Assembly (NCBI RefSeq): GCF_022539315.1
Contig: NC_066316.1
Location: 59,873,994-59,937,993, forward strand
Source of the DNA: Serinus canaria
Lineage: Eukaryota; Chordata; Aves; Passeriformes; Fringillidae
Length of the DNA stretch: 64,000 nucleotides
Direction: 5' to 3'
Of the stretch, positions 38,627 through 51,912 are shown one piece after another (within the stretch, counting starts at the first letter, position 1; each line of letters starts with the position of its first letter). The position numbers and the translations under genes were made by a program. The notes beneath the pieces are model-generated. The model saw only the letters and a list, made by a program, of their open reading frames with translations, did no database searches and was not told the DNA's origin.

Positions 38627-38716
38627 ATTGGTCACTGGATCCAGTGGACAAGCCTTAGCATGGCCTGAACATATACACATGCCTCCAACGGAGATGTCTT
38701 TTATAGAATAGTAATA
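38627..38716 (-). CDS. LAMA2: LAMA2 exon 6: end of LN domain and start of LE repeat 1
   Basis: This small exon of 90 nt (30 codons) is phase 0 at both ends. The acceptor is tgtcttacag and the donor AAT before gtatgt. The peptide is [20 protein letters not shown] followed by a short tail ending [17 protein letters not shown] closes the LN domain, and the Cys-Ile-Cys plus following Cys open the first laminin EGF-like (LE) repeat. The last Asn joins Lys-Ser of exon 7 to make an N-K-S glycosylation sequon, which I recall in human LAMA2 too. The donor departs from gtaagt and is followed on the transcript by a run of 13 T from intron position +8, a layout that can recruit the splicing activator TIA1 (inference). 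Confidence 0.96.
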
Positions 38717-40871
38717 CTGTAAGACAAAACAGAAATTGAATTGCTAAGTGGATTCTAAAATGCAGGTGCCAAATTGCAGAATTCATTTCTTGTGACAAAA
38801 CTGTCAGGTCCTGTTTTATTTCTTTTTTGATCTATTACAAATATAGCAGACAGTGTAATCCAAGCCGTGTCTTGATCAACAGATTCAGGCTGAGTGAAAG
38901 AAAGGGTGTAAATTGGCACAGTTCCATTTGTTTGAAGTCACAAAAGCCATGTCAATTTATACACAGCATATAAAAACATGAGAATAGGAAGAGGCTATAT
39001 GCACACTGGATAATGAAAAGTCAAATGCTGTAGAATTTATTCTCTTCAGAAAATATGAAAAGGAAAAAGCATGATGATGGGAAGAGGAGAAAATCTAGGA
39101 AAAATCCTACAAAACACCTTTGTTCACCTTAGCTGGGTCTAATTTGGGCATTCAGTGAACTGTGGAAAGAACAACTGTTTTTCACTATTGGCCTTTGAAT
39201 GATCATGAAACAATCTTTATTACTGAGATTTAGGCACTTTTGGCCTGTTTTTCTGCCATTTGGCCATTTCTCTGTTATCTTTGGTGAGAATTAAGAGCCC
39301 TAAGCAGAAAGAAGGATACTAAGATATTAATAATCTTATATTACAAAACCTGTGAAAAGGGAATCTCATTCATTGTCTTCTATTTTGACAACGGTCCCAC
39401 AACATGTTCACAGCTGGCTAATCAAACAAAAAATACGCTATTTGCAAATTTTGCTATTACAGTGTTCAACCTCTTTATCAGACCATAAATAAATATATCA
39501 AACAAAATGAGAACTCATTTTGAACTCCTAGTTGAACTTCCAACACAAAGAAAATGTATAATTTGTGGCTACCCTTTGTTTCCTGACAAGGTGGGAACTT
39601 TCAGTTGCTCCTGGATCCTTGGAGGATGGCCTCATGGAGAGATCCCACACAGAAGTTACAGTTCTTTGTTGGTTAGAGTGACCAGTGTATTGTCCTGCAC
39701 TCAGTTTTCATGAGTTTAGAGTAATTTTTCAAGTGCTAATTCAATTTTATATTTCCACTGGCTTAGAATCAGATTATTAGATGTCCACTTTTACATAGAC
39801 ACACAGTATTCATGATTAGTGAAGTTGCAATAACTGCACTCATCTGGGAGGGATTCTAGGTTTGTAATTCAAAAGAAACTTTCAGAAATATCCAGCACTC
39901 TCTATTTAGACAAGGAAATGGAAACCAGAAATGGGAACAGAAGATGCAAATTTTCTTAGCACTTAGCCATCACTGACAAATGATATTAACAAAAGAATAA
40001 TGATACACCCCCCATTCATAACAGGACTTATTTTTGTTTTGGAAAATTAGGTTACCACATTATATGATAGGTTACCATATTATATGAGGACCAACAGGAA
40101 GAGGAAGTGATAAAAAAAAGAGGAATATAATATATCCCCAAACCAATTTTTGAGAATGCTTAGTAGAAAAAACTCTGAAAAATCAGAGGGTTTGAGAATG
40201 TTTAGTAGAAAAATCAGAGGAAAACAAGAAAACAAGAATAATACACAACATTTGATCAGCAGGACAACAGGCTTAGAAAGGAAGATATGGCTTAGAAAGG
40301 AAGTAAAGAATGCAAAAAGGAGAGGCAGGGGCGTGCATACACAAAGCACAGTGGAGAAGATCAGACTATGGGTATGGTATGAATTTGAATGCTGTATCCA
40401 TTCTTTTAAACTAAAGCAAAGCACAAAATGTTTACTGCTACCCTCAGTCATATGAAAATACTAAAAGTGTTGCATTCAAGCCCTATTACTACTTATAGTA
40501 CAATTACAAATTCTACTAAAAGGGAGTGTTCAAGACATGTTAAAGGTAGCAAAGGATTGAGTAGCAGAAGAGGCAAGAGATAATAACAGCAGACACTCAC
40601 CAAACACCTACATCCAAACATCTGCAGCCAGAGGAGCTGGGTGTTTATGCTAATAACACCATTAAGCAGAAAATGTAAAATTGTTAATTCTGCTCTAGAG
40701 AAGATAACAAAATAGAGTGCACAGGGAATTCTCCAACACCAGGATTTTGAAAGACAACAGCAGGTAATCATCAACTCCCAAAATTTCCTATGGCAAACCA
40801 AGGCAGGTACAGCACTTACAAGTGTAAGATAACTTCTACACATGTTTTTCGACTGCCTTGTCAGAACTTAC
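38717..40871 (-). other. LAMA2: LAMA2 intron 5
   Basis: A 2,155-nt phase 0 intron. A cluster of local tandem duplications lies at 40049-40303, within a purine-rich plus strand. The minus-strand 123-codon open frame there encodes a Leu/Phe-rich peptide that reflects this composition and not a gene. Confidence 0.92.
40049..40303 (+). repeat. Cluster of three local tandem duplications
   Basis: First, 40049-40068 is repeated at 40069-40088 (AGGTTACCACATTATATGAT unit, 2 mismatches). Second, 40149-40189 is repeated at 40191-40220 with an 11-nt deletion (TTTGAGAATG-x-TTAGTAGAAAA unit). Third, GGCTTAGAAAGGAAG is at 40270-40284 and again at 40289-40303. An 8-bp AAAACAAG unit is also doubled at 40221-40236. 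Confidence 0.9.
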
Positions 40872-41051
40872 CCTCCTTGTAACAATGGGATCAATTTCAG
40901 CTGGATCTTTGTGTGCAAACATCATTAAATCAGCATTTAGTGTCCGTATCCTCTGGAATCTCAGGCGAATAAAGCGGGCAGAGGTGAACTCAAGTAATTC
41001 ACGTGACGGGTCATCAGCACTAGGTCGTCCATTAATTAGAGAAGTGTGAAT
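40872..41051 (-). CDS. LAMA2: LAMA2 exon 5: LN domain, C-terminal part
   Basis: This exon has 180 nt (60 codons) and is phase 0 at both ends. The acceptor is aatttttcag and the donor AGG before gtaagt. The peptide runs from IHTSLINGRPSADDPS through LLEFTSARFIRLRFQRIRTL to DPIVTRR. The LEFTSAR-(F/Y)-IRLRFQ-RIRTLNAD segment is a signature of laminin LN domains, on beta strands near the C-terminal side of the fold. It matches about human LAMA2 residues 214-273. It is in frame with exon 4 across intron 4 and with exon 6 across a 2.2-kb intron. No internal stop or frameshift is visible. With exon 4 it makes up more than half of the LN domain used for laminin polymerisation. Confidence 0.97.
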
Positions 41052-42464
41052 CTGAAAAATTATTAAAGCGGGAAGGATTTACATTACATCAATTTTGTCA
41101 TGATTAGGCCAACAAATATCATTACAGGCATTGTGTTAATGCATTTGTACATGTAGAATAACTTCTTTCCTTAGAAAGTAGATTTCCCCCAAAATATTCC
41201 ATATGTCCACAGACCTCAGCTATGAAGAATCTTTATAATAAAAACATTTGAAGCAAAGGAAAGCCAGCAGCTACAGAAAGACTGCATCAAAAACTTCATA
41301 TATGTACCCAGTCCGTAAACCAAGTGTCCATGCTGCAGGCAATTCACTTGTCCTCCCCCAATCTGAAATAAGTTAATCATACAACCAAATGAGCTCAGAA
41401 GTTTTGAGTTAAGGGAATGCATACTTGCAATGGATTCAGAATTCAACAGGGGTCAGTTTGCACCTCTTAGAGCGATCATCATCAAAAGGCTTTTGAACTT
41501 TTGAAAGACTGAAAACTACAACAGCTACATGAGACAAAATCAGCATTCATAAACACCTCTCCCACTGTCTCTTTTCACATCTTCTTTGAATCTTGTTCTC
41601 AGCAAGGTGAAACAATTTCCTGGGTTGCAACTGTTTTCACCTGGTACCAGAGGAAAGTCTTTATCACTTATGAGATCTTTGTTTAGCATTTGTTTTTCCA
41701 AAGACACTACCACTCTCTGCTCATACTATAGTTTCTGTAAAGGTTACCTTCCCCTTTCTCTGCCTGCCCTATCCAAAAGTCTAGAAATCTAGGTAAGCTC
41801 TGTGGCTCCTTCATAGAGACTCTCTGACCCCACCTGAAGCATCAAGGGAAAGGCAACAAAAAATAGGATGTCCTCTTCCCCTCCTGTCTTTGTAGCTGAT
41901 CATGGCACACATTAGCTCTGAATCAACTAAATAAAGCAGATGGGCTGCTCCAGAACTGTTCTTGGAAAAGGCCTACAAGGAGAAGCATGTCAAGTATAGC
42001 AAAATACTGTTAATGAGCACCTAGAGGGAGAGAGGAAAGAAACCGTTAATTTTCCTGTATTCTCAAGTGTTAAATTTTAATTGGGGCATTTTTATTACAG
42101 GCTGGTACACTGAAAGAATGTTCAGATGCTAAGCCAAATGTACAGAACATTGGAATGAATAAGAGAATTATTTATTCTTTGCAATAAACATGTGTTGCCT
42201 TATACCTCAGTGCTCTGAGTGAGAGGTCAGGCCACACAGCCATTTTCTGTCATTGAGCATGGTCATGTCACTGCTGGTTTAGGCAAACAGCTGCACTCCA
42301 AACACCAGCTGGCACTCAGCAGTGGCTGCCTCACATTGAGGAAAGAGAATATAAATCTACTGCTCCCAGTAGAGCAGCCATTGTTTCCTGGAGTTTTTGG
42401 AGGTGCTGGATAGACTTATGGAAGAACTACTGTCTTGCATTGCCTATGTGATACTATCAACTCA

Positions 42465-42775
42465 CCTAATTATCTCAAAGGCAGGTGTCAAGACAATGGT
42501 GCCACACTCTTCAGTGGTGTTAGGACAAGGAGCAAGGTCTCTAAACACAAGAAGCTTCACCTCAGTCTTGAGGAAGAACTTCCTTACACTGGCAATGGTA
42601 GAGCACTGGAACAGGCTGCTCAAGGAGGTAATGGAATCTCCCTCCCCAGAGACATGTAAAACTCACCTGGATGCATTCCTGTGTAACCTGCTCTAGGTGA
42701 CTGTGCTTTGGCAGGGCACTTGGACTAGATGCTCTTCAGAGGTCCCTTCCACCCCTAACAATTCTGTGATTCTGA
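42465..42775 (+). repeat. CR1 LINE 3'-end fragment
   Basis: A plus-strand copy with GAGCACTGGAACAGGCTGCT, then the CTGTGTAACCTGCTCTAGGTG block, then GGACTAGATGCTCTTCAGAG and the terminal AATTCTGTGATTCTG. It is among the least diverged CR1 copies in the window. A 99-codon open frame across it is not a gene, because this is the CR1 non-coding 3' part. Confidence 0.92.
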
Positions 42776-45630
42776 GTTTTTACTGCCAAGAGGAAAACTT
42801 CATACCTCATCACGTGGAGCATTCTACTCCACTGCATCTACAGGTACACCAAATCCCTGGGAACCACTCTGCCAGGAGCAGCCATCAATTATACCTTGCC
42901 TGTGTGTCAATCAGCACCTCTGGGTTTCTGCCATGTTACCTCCAGGACAGGTGATGCCACTACCTCCTACTCAGATCATAACAATACAGTCACTGAGCTC
43001 TCACTCAGTTCTGCTCCTGACTATGAGTAACTGAAGGACACAGCTGGAAACAAACAGAATAAAATGCTATGAAAAAGACATGGTGCAAACAAAAGGTTAT
43101 TAAAAAACCCCAGAGGAAGCAAGGAGGAGGTCTTGAATGAGAAATGTCTGGCTACAAATAGGACAAAAGCACATGACCAGAGAGCTGCTCAAATCCCTGG
43201 TGGAGAGAGAACATGCGTGGAGAGAAAACTTCAAAGGAAGCCTGAAGAAGGTGGCAATAAGTCAAGTGGAAACTGACAGATCTTTCCAAATGAACTAGAA
43301 TTTTAGCAAAAACACATGCCTGAAGACTTTTTTGCATAATATTTACTTGTGAGCAAGGAAACATATTTCTTCAGAATATTTTTTCACACCATGACTGCTT
43401 TCTTTAAAACAGGATCCAAGATATTTCTTTCATACTGCCAGCAAACATACATGGGTTATGGTTTAAAGCAATAGAATACTAAACACTGAATTTTCATGTT
43501 CCAGAGATAAGGAAGAAATGAATCCAAAGTAGTGCCTTGCTCAATCTCATAGAACAACAGCACCATGGCAGTAATAAGCAGCATGGCAATCTGACTATCT
43601 CTTCAAAAAGACAAAAATAAAGATTTTGGGGAGAGAAAGATGCAGGTGAAATCCTATGTATCAAAAGAAGTACCCACAGAGTACTTAAGAGAATTAATCC
43701 CAGACACAGCTTGACCACAAATGACAGAGTTGACAATCAGCAGTCACGCATTTCGATTATTTTAAAAACAACAAATTCAGTCTTCAGACACTGATGGGGG
43801 AAAAAAAACACCTCCTTGGAATGATAGTTTTACAGAACTAAAATGTAAGTTAACAAAATAAAACCAGAGGTATTCATTTTATAATAGACCCTATTTTTGA
43901 AAGGATTATCTGCTAGCAATTCATCTATTTGGCAAGGCTAATCTAGTATGACTTCCATTTATATTATTTTTAAGCTTTGTCTTTAAATGTTTCACATTTT
44001 AATTTTAAAACAACAAACAATTAAGTACACATAATTATTGAAATGCAGCTATGTCCTGCGTGAAATATGACACCTGCTTAAGTATGTACAGCAAAATGAC
44101 ACTGAGACTAGAAAATTCAAAACTAGATAGTTTTATCAAAATGAATCTGAAGTGAAAATTTTACACTGGCAAAATTAATTACTCTAAATTATTTCTCCTC
44201 CTATAAACATCTGTGATGAAATCATTCATTTTTTCCTAGAAACATGTAGAATCAACTTGAAAACTATCCAACCAAGTTGTTCCTACTCCTTGAAAAGAGA
44301 ATAAGGAAGAAATTAGGAATACTTTAGGAACATCTGTCATTAATCAGAAAAAAACCCCAGTAACAATCTCAATTTAAAGAAGTTTAAATAGGTTTAGATT
44401 TACAATATTTTCAATATGACTCTCCCAATGAGACATCACTGAGTTTTTCCAGTACACACTTACTCTTTTCATCTCCCTCCACTGTCTTGCACCTGTTTGA
44501 AAGACACTGTTCCCAGGACAGTGCATTTTCAGTCAAGACTCCAATGTGGTCCCTGCCCTCCAAGTATTTTTGAATTGGACTTGAAAACTGTCCCAGTGAA
44601 CACAATCCTCACGTAACATCTGCCCCTCTGCCATGTAAGACCATCAGAGTACTCCACACACAGCTCCAGTGAAGATGAGCCCCCTTGCACTCATCAGCTA
44701 TGACCTGCTCTAGCTGTGCCTACACTGCATTGGGAGCCACTCCACAGTTCTACAGCAGAGCACAGATCCAAAGCTCAGTCTTCCAGGAAAATATTAATAC
44801 TTTAATCCACCCTCTGGGCTGCTACAACTTGGATTCTCCAAGTCCTCATGAGGGAACAATGTCAAGATTTGTTCAGGTTTTATGGACAATTTTTATTTAC
44901 CATTTCCAAAACTGAAGTAATAATCATAATTTTGGGTTCCAAATGAAGGATACTCCAATTTCAACTAAAGAATACTTTTCCTTACAAGGCATTTGCCCAT
45001 GACTAATTCCAACAAATGGAATCTTTAGTAATCTCCAACAGAGGCCAGAAGAAAACAGTTATGAAAGACTATAAGAAACACAGCACTTCAACACTGATCC
45101 CTCTAATACAATATGATCACTTCCTCTGACTAATCAGTGTGAAGGCTTCCTGAGCAACAGCGTGAATCTGAGTCATAGTGTTTAATATCCACCAAGTGTC
45201 CTTTTCTCTATTAGAGTTCTACTCTCTTTTTCAACCATTATGTTTTTCATCACTACACACCCTTGTCCCAGTGTGAGGAAATTTGCTTCTTAAGAAAAAA
45301 AACAACAAACACAACTGTCACTGGCAGGATTGTTCTTTGTTTGTTTGTTTTCTTTTTCCTTTTAAACCTGGAACTCATAATTATTTAATTGAAAGTATTC
45401 TAATTTTCATTTGAGAAAATTGTGAGCAGTCAACATACTTTAATTTTTAAAATTCAGTATGATGATAAATCAACTTTTTCTTGTCTGAGAGGTGTGGAGG
45501 ATGTTACAAGTTCTCTACTCTGAAGAGAATTTAGTCTAAGACTAGCCCACCAGCATTCATGCATAATGTCTGCTTTTCTTACATTTATTACTCTGCTTTT
45601 AGCAACACTCATTTTCATACAGTATTTTTA

Positions 45631-45660
45631 TGTAGTATCATGTAGTATCATGTACTATCA
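45631..45660 (+). repeat. 10-bp tandem repeat, 3 copies
   Basis: TGTAGTATCA occurs twice exactly, then TGTACTATCA. Confidence 0.95.
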
Positions 45661-46399
45661 TCAGCGCCTACTAATAGAACAAATTATCTTAAATTTCACA
45701 TTATAAACAAATGCTGCTATTAGTTTTCTGATTTTTTAAATTGCCTGCAAGAATGCTGAACAACAGGGACACTACCAAATATATTCAAAGGACATCTCAA
45801 GTACATTAGAATCTCTGGACCATGTCAGAACCAGAAGACCTATACAGCTTGGCAGTCTGCCCCATACAGCATCCAAGCCAGCATGCTAACAGTAAGATGA
45901 AGGCAAGCATGCATAATACTTCCTCAGGGATTTGCTGAGCTATAGGTAGTTTCAATACATCTGGTAAGCCTCAAAGTATTTCCATGAACTCCACCTCACC
46001 TTAATCCAAGTCACCTCTCAATATCTACACCATCACTTAATTAGGATTTTCTCATCTCATTTACAAGTTGTAGGGAAAGAGATCCTTCCTTTGCTGGTTT
46101 TAGATCTGCCTCATACTAAACTCACTTAATACTTCCAGTTCTGAAATTGGAGCAAAGAAATGTATCTTTCTACCAGCTCTATTCTTAATTTCATTTCTTT
46201 ACTACTAATTAGCTTTGCACAGGTATCAGGCTTCCACACCTGTTGATTCCTTGGATGACTAAGGAATGCTACTAAAAATAGTGTTTCATTTGACAGTCCA
46301 TGCTCCTCAGTTACTGAGAATATCTGACAGTGAGGAGTTAAATAACAACTGCTAGAATTCACTTATTTTAGCCTTGAGTTCCTTTTCACTATTCAATTT

Positions 46400-46830
46400 G
46401 TCCATTTTTTCTGCACCTCTTCAGTTAACAATCTAGTTTGCAACTGTTTCTCCAACTCCTCTCATGTAAATAATGTTTCCAGTGCAGAAACTCTCCTGAC
46501 AGTCTCTATAGAAAAAACTGATTCAAATCATTAATTTAGTTTTTCAGCAATGACCTTATCTTTCTTGAACACTCTTTGATCATCTCTCAGCCCACCAATT
46601 CTCTGGCAGATTTCTTGAATCTGATGTGTCTGAAAAAGGTTTACTTCAACTCAGTCACTCAGAATCTTTTTCACATCTTTATTGCAGTTTAACATTTAAT
46701 TTGCTGGAACTTATTTTCTTACTTCTTTGCTTTATTTGCAGGAAAAGATACAAATAACACCAGTTAATTTTGATATCTATTATCTTTCCTTGTTTTATGC
46801 TTTAAACATGATGTATGATTTCTGGGACCA
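46400..46830 (-). repeat. Old LINE (CR1/L3-like) internal fragment
   Basis: On the minus strand this resembles the linker between the endonuclease and reverse-transcriptase parts of an ancient amniote LINE (blocks near AATGACCTTATCTTTCTTGA and TTAACATTTAATTTGCTGGA on the plus strand). The neighbouring 46990-47300 may be a further decayed piece. Recognition is from memory and weak in places. Confidence 0.5.
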
Positions 46831-47559
46831 CTCTAAAATGTAGCATGCATGTGTGTGCAATTACATAGTTCTTTGACAGTTAATTATTTGGACCAGGATC
46901 TGTGCTCTGTTTTCAACTAAACCTTCTCAGCTGCATTGAGAGCATTAAGGTTTTTAAGAAATGCTCTTTTGCTCTACATTTTATTGTGACACTAGAGAGT
47001 CTGCTGAAGGGCTGTAGAAGGTTGATATTATATTCTTAGCCTTCCTTCAAGAAGAACAGCTCAGTTCCACACCTCTGGGCAATTGCTGATACAACATTAA
47101 AGAGATTCTGTCCCAGTTTGGGTGCTGAATTTTAGTTCACAAAGATCTCATACACCATTTTATTTCTGCTGACTTTCTTATGTTATTAAATCTACAGTGC
47201 CTCTCCTCCATAAGACACTCAGTCATTCCTAAACAGCTCCTTGTTTCCATCATGCCTATAGTGTCACGTTTTTCCAACACCCTTTAAAGGCTGATAATTT
47301 TTATCAAGGTAACCTTTTTCAGCTGCTGGGTCTGGATACTGGGAAATACTTGGATCCATCCAAACCTAGCTTCTATAACAAGGACACCTGAAAGGGCTTG
47401 CAATGTGCTCCCGCCAGGTGATGGTGAGACCTACAAGTAGAATTTCTCAACACATTTCATTGGGTTTCTGCCAACGAAGAAGTGACATACAGCCAAAGAA
47501 ACTTTTTGCTATTTCTGGCAGTAGGCAAGTCCCATATACTGATGAACAATGACTTATTT

Positions 47560-48010
47560 AGACTTTACTTGTAATAAGTCTTCAGGACAGAGAAAAGTAT
47601 TAACCTGCACCCCATCAACTACTTTTTAAATGTTAACAAAACCTCCCTGGGACTTCTCAAGTCTAAACAAACCCTGCCCTCTCAGCCTCTACTGACAGGA
47701 CTGACTCTCCAAGTCCCTGTCTTCCCAAACATTTCCTGGACTTGTTCCAACATGTCCATGTCTATTACTGAGGAGCCCAGAACAGAACTCATCTCTTCAT
47801 GTGTGCTCTCATCACCTCCCTCAGCCTGCTGGTGACTCTCTGACTAATGTAGCCCAGGATACTTTTGGCTTTCATTGCTTGCAAGGGTACCTTGCTAGCT
47901 TATGTACCACTTAGTGAGCACCCTTACTCTCACTCAGCTTCCTCCCAATGTTCCTGGGTTATGTAGGCACAGCTGGCTCACATCTCATTGAACAGAGCTC
48001 TCAGCCCACT
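47560..48010 (-). repeat. CR1 LINE fragment
   Basis: This is the reverse complement of CR1. Recognisable blocks are AACATGTCCATGTCTATTAC, CTGAGGAGCCCAGAACAGAAC, TAGCCCAGGATACTTTTGGC and a CAGCTGGCTCACATCTCATTG end. It belongs to a different CR1 subtype from the 42465 and 58500 copies as judged by these blocks. Confidence 0.82.
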
Positions 48011-51000
48011 GCTGCTAGCCTGCATGCTACCAGGCACTGAAATGTCACATAGCTGCCCATCTGCAGGCAAAGCAGGGGCCCCTCTCCTGGTGTCAGAAGT
48101 CACCAGTTTGCAGTCTTCGCCATCACGGGAATCTCCATTTCTGAAACAACAGGCACAGACTCTGCCTGCCTCTCTCTTGGACAGTTGTGGCTTCAGGCTG
48201 CAGAGTGCCAGACAAAACTTAGTTACTCACTTTTGTCACCTCTGATACTCTGCAGTCTAATGGATGTCTACTGACATCCTTCTGCAGACCTTTACTTGGT
48301 GACACAAATACCCAAACACATCATCCATTCTGCAGGCAAGGACTCTCTCTTTCTTCCTCAACCTCAGCAAGGTCCAGAGAGTTCTTGCAGTCTCAGAGGT
48401 TAAAATCTGCATCCTGGCTCTGGAACTCAGCCTGAGCTGAGGGCTCAGCTGTACTGGGGCAGTTGTGGCAGCAAGTGCTGAGGACTGTGCCCAGACTGTG
48501 CCTCACCACCATCGCTGAGCACCTAAAACCACTCTTTCCACCCCTCCTTCTGTGCATGTTTCTGGCATGAACTGATGCCCAAACCTGCATCATGTTAGCT
48601 GCCTCTGTTGTTAATGCAACAGTGAAAATGCTGCCATTTGGCATTAGTGTATATTATCAACTGCTGAGTTACTTAAAATTAACATACTTTAACAAAGTTT
48701 TAAAGAATTTTAAGTACGTACCATGCTCTCATACAAATTTAAAATGCCCATGTATGAATCCAAGTGGTGTATTTTTCTACTTAGAGCTCTGGTATTTGAA
48801 GCCCATTACTTTGCCAAGCAATTTGAGTGCAATCAATCTCAAGCTGTTTGTAGGATATAAAAAACCCCAGCTGTGTGGCTGTGTGACATAGAGTTTTTTG
48901 CTCACTTTCATTTCAAGAAAACAGCACCACTAACCAGTATGCTCTTCACTGATGATAAACTGGATGACTTAATTCTTTCATAAAAAGAGAGAGCTACTTA
49001 GTGTCATTCCTTACAGGGATGGACTGGGAACATCATTCTACAATAATTTTGGCTAGTAGTAGTAAAGAACTCCCTTTGTTCAAGTACTCAGTAGATTATT
49101 TTGTACATTATATCAAGACTGTGGGCTTCAACCTTGGCAGTCTGTGTAAGGCAGTGGTCTGACCCTAAACTATTGCCAAGAAAGGTCAGTGTCTCACTAA
49201 AGTCTAATCTCTGAGAGCAGCATACAGGAAAGAAAAGTTTCTGTCCTGCACAAAAGGTCTTGCAACTTGATAATCAGGAGTGAAGAAGACAAAAATGTCA
49301 GCATTAACATGATCTAATGGGAAAAATACCCCACGATTTACATTCTCAAGTTATGCAAGCACATCAATATGAAGATGAACAATGCTGAAAATAAATTTTT
49401 CAACAGGTGATTCAGTAGCTCTCATAATTCTCCTAAGCAATACCACCTTTAATTATCTGTTGCAAATAGCTCATTTGCAGTAAATGGAAAATTACTGCTG
49501 ATTAATTAATCTCTTGGTATCTCATATTTAATCCCTAAAGACAAAATTTCTGTGAGTTTTTTTTACTGCAAGACCTAATCTATCATTAGAGTTGATTTCA
49601 CAACTAGAATAGTAACTGGAAGCATATGCCAGAACTCAGCATCCAATTTTTCTTCATAAATACATATTTATAATAATAGTGTATAAGAAATGGTATATTT
49701 GGCAAATTTTACTGTATTTCTAATAAACATCTCACTATCTTAATAAATTAGTCGTTTAGTAAGTGAAAGCACAGCTCCCTTCTGTGCCTCACTAATGACT
49801 ACAAGAGCTGCTTGAAATGCAATGCTTAAACTTGCATTAAAATGTCAAGGGCTATGCATGTCAGATTGTATCTCAACTAATTCATTCCCCCTAAGAATAC
49901 AGGCAAATGTCAGTTTAACAAACTGTTAGCAAATACTATTGTGTCATTGACAACTATACCCTACAGCTTAAGCTAAATAGGGCTTCATTGCTTCAGTTTT
50001 GATTAACTTGCTTTTGTCATTCTTTTCTCTCCAATTTCACTTGCCTATTCAAGCCACTGCTTTTTCATGGCTCCTGAAATTCTCATGCTTGTCATTTTTG
50101 GACAAAAAGCAATTTGTCAAAGACATCATCTTGCATACTTGTAAACAGACTGCTCATTGTCGGAGCAATAGTTATTAATAAATCACAGAATAATAACAAA
50201 CTTGATTACCTTGAAAGTGTATTTATATAATGTCAAGTTCTTATTTTCTTGTTATATCTGTCTTACTTAAGTAGAAGCATTGCATCGAGCTGCAGTTTCA
50301 GCAACAGCTATGCCTACCACAGCCTATGAGGGACTCAGACAAGATGCAAGGCCTGGAATGCTGCACACAGCCATGATGGTTTGTGCTCCACTGGCTCGTC
50401 TGAGTGCACTTGGAAGTGAGACTTCATCTCTTAAGACAGCAAAAAGGTATTTTGTGCTGATGCCAATGGCAGCTCAAGCTGCAAAACCCAAAAATTATGT
50501 TAGTCTGAGATCTGATCAAGCAGAGGTGAAATACCTAGCCATTACTGAGTTAAACATGATCACCTCTTTGCTTAAAGGATGAAATGTAGTAGTCTGTTAA
50601 ACACATTCTCTAAAATTACTCAAAAAGCACATTAAAAGCCAAATAATGCGATATTTTAAGAAAGCACTGAAGTGAGACAACATTACAAAAAAAGGATATT
50701 ATTTTCTTTACTACTCCTCAAAGTAGTGCACCTCTTCTTGGACAATGACCAAAAATGAGACAAGTAATTTCAAATAAATAACAAAAAAAGAAAGTTATGT
50801 TTTCTTGGACATTTTAATAAAAAGCATTCTCATCTTCAGTTTTCACTAAAAGGCTTCTAAGTATGCCAAACCAAACAATATTAAAAAAAAAAAAAACCTC
50901 ACCAAAACAACACCCATCCCCACTTTCCTACCAAGATTTGATGATTTCCCTTATTCACTGTATGATTATCCTAAAAACTCATGGCACTTCACACTATATT

Positions 51001-51912
51001 TTCCCTCCTGAATGAGATACACTGTGGAGTCCACCGTGGAATTACAGACAAATTGCTGCCAGTATAGTATTTTAACCAGTAGAAAGAAAATCCACAGGAA
51101 CTTTTAACAGCTGTAAGCAGTTGCAAACTGCTGCCAAAAACAACTGCTGATGTAAAAGAGGGAGAATGTGAGGATTTAAGCTGTTCCAACAGTAAACAAG
51201 TACATCTGCTCCTGAATGTTATCATTAAATAAACTGTGGTAATATGCTTTACATTGATGCAACATTCCTGTTTTGAACCACGACTATGAAGAATTTTAGA
51301 CTAAAGCAATTTTAACAAAACTTTTTTGGGGTTTTTTTTGTGATGGAAAAGTTCATTACAATTACTGTATAGTGTTGGACTCAAAGCTCTAGCAAAACCT
51401 GTGTCACGTCATTTGGAACAAAAACTGATGAATGCTTTTGAAAACCAAATGGGATCCCTGTGAATGGTAAGCACTAATTTCTTTTAAAACCATTTATAAT
51501 GATTTAAATGAAAGATTAAATAGGACATTCAGTTGTAGAATACAACAAACTTTGATACCTCTCCAACTGTGAACCTGACCTGTTCAGACTTCAGAGATAT
51601 TTTACAGCAGTTATTAGAAGAAAAGTCAGGGGAGGGAAAAAATCCATGCCTGAGTAGCACAGAATGAATAGTCCAGGCCAGGAATGTAATCAGAAATCTT
51701 CTGTAAAACACAGGAGATTAAAGAATTATGTGCATGAAATGTGCTTTTTGTTCTTTGCTCCCATCATGATTAATTGTTGAAAAGTTACAAAAAATAGTAG
51801 TGCTTTAATTACAAAAAAACTACACTTGGCAGGGTTTTGTCAAACTCTCAAATGCCCAGATTTTTCCAGATTTCAGTTATGCTACATGATATAAAAAGAC
51901 TTGTATAGTCAG

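Noticed and set aside
40080..40451. Minus-strand 123-codon Leu/Phe-rich open frame resembling a membrane protein
   Set aside because: The plus strand is purine-rich and internally duplicated, so the complementary strand encodes hydrophobic residues by composition alone.
42397..42696. Plus-strand 99-codon open frame
   Set aside because: It runs through the non-coding 3' region of a CR1 element.
45631..45660. Short direct repeats as a possible CRISPR array
   Set aside because: The repeats are contiguous without spacers, only 10 bp long, and the genome is vertebrate.
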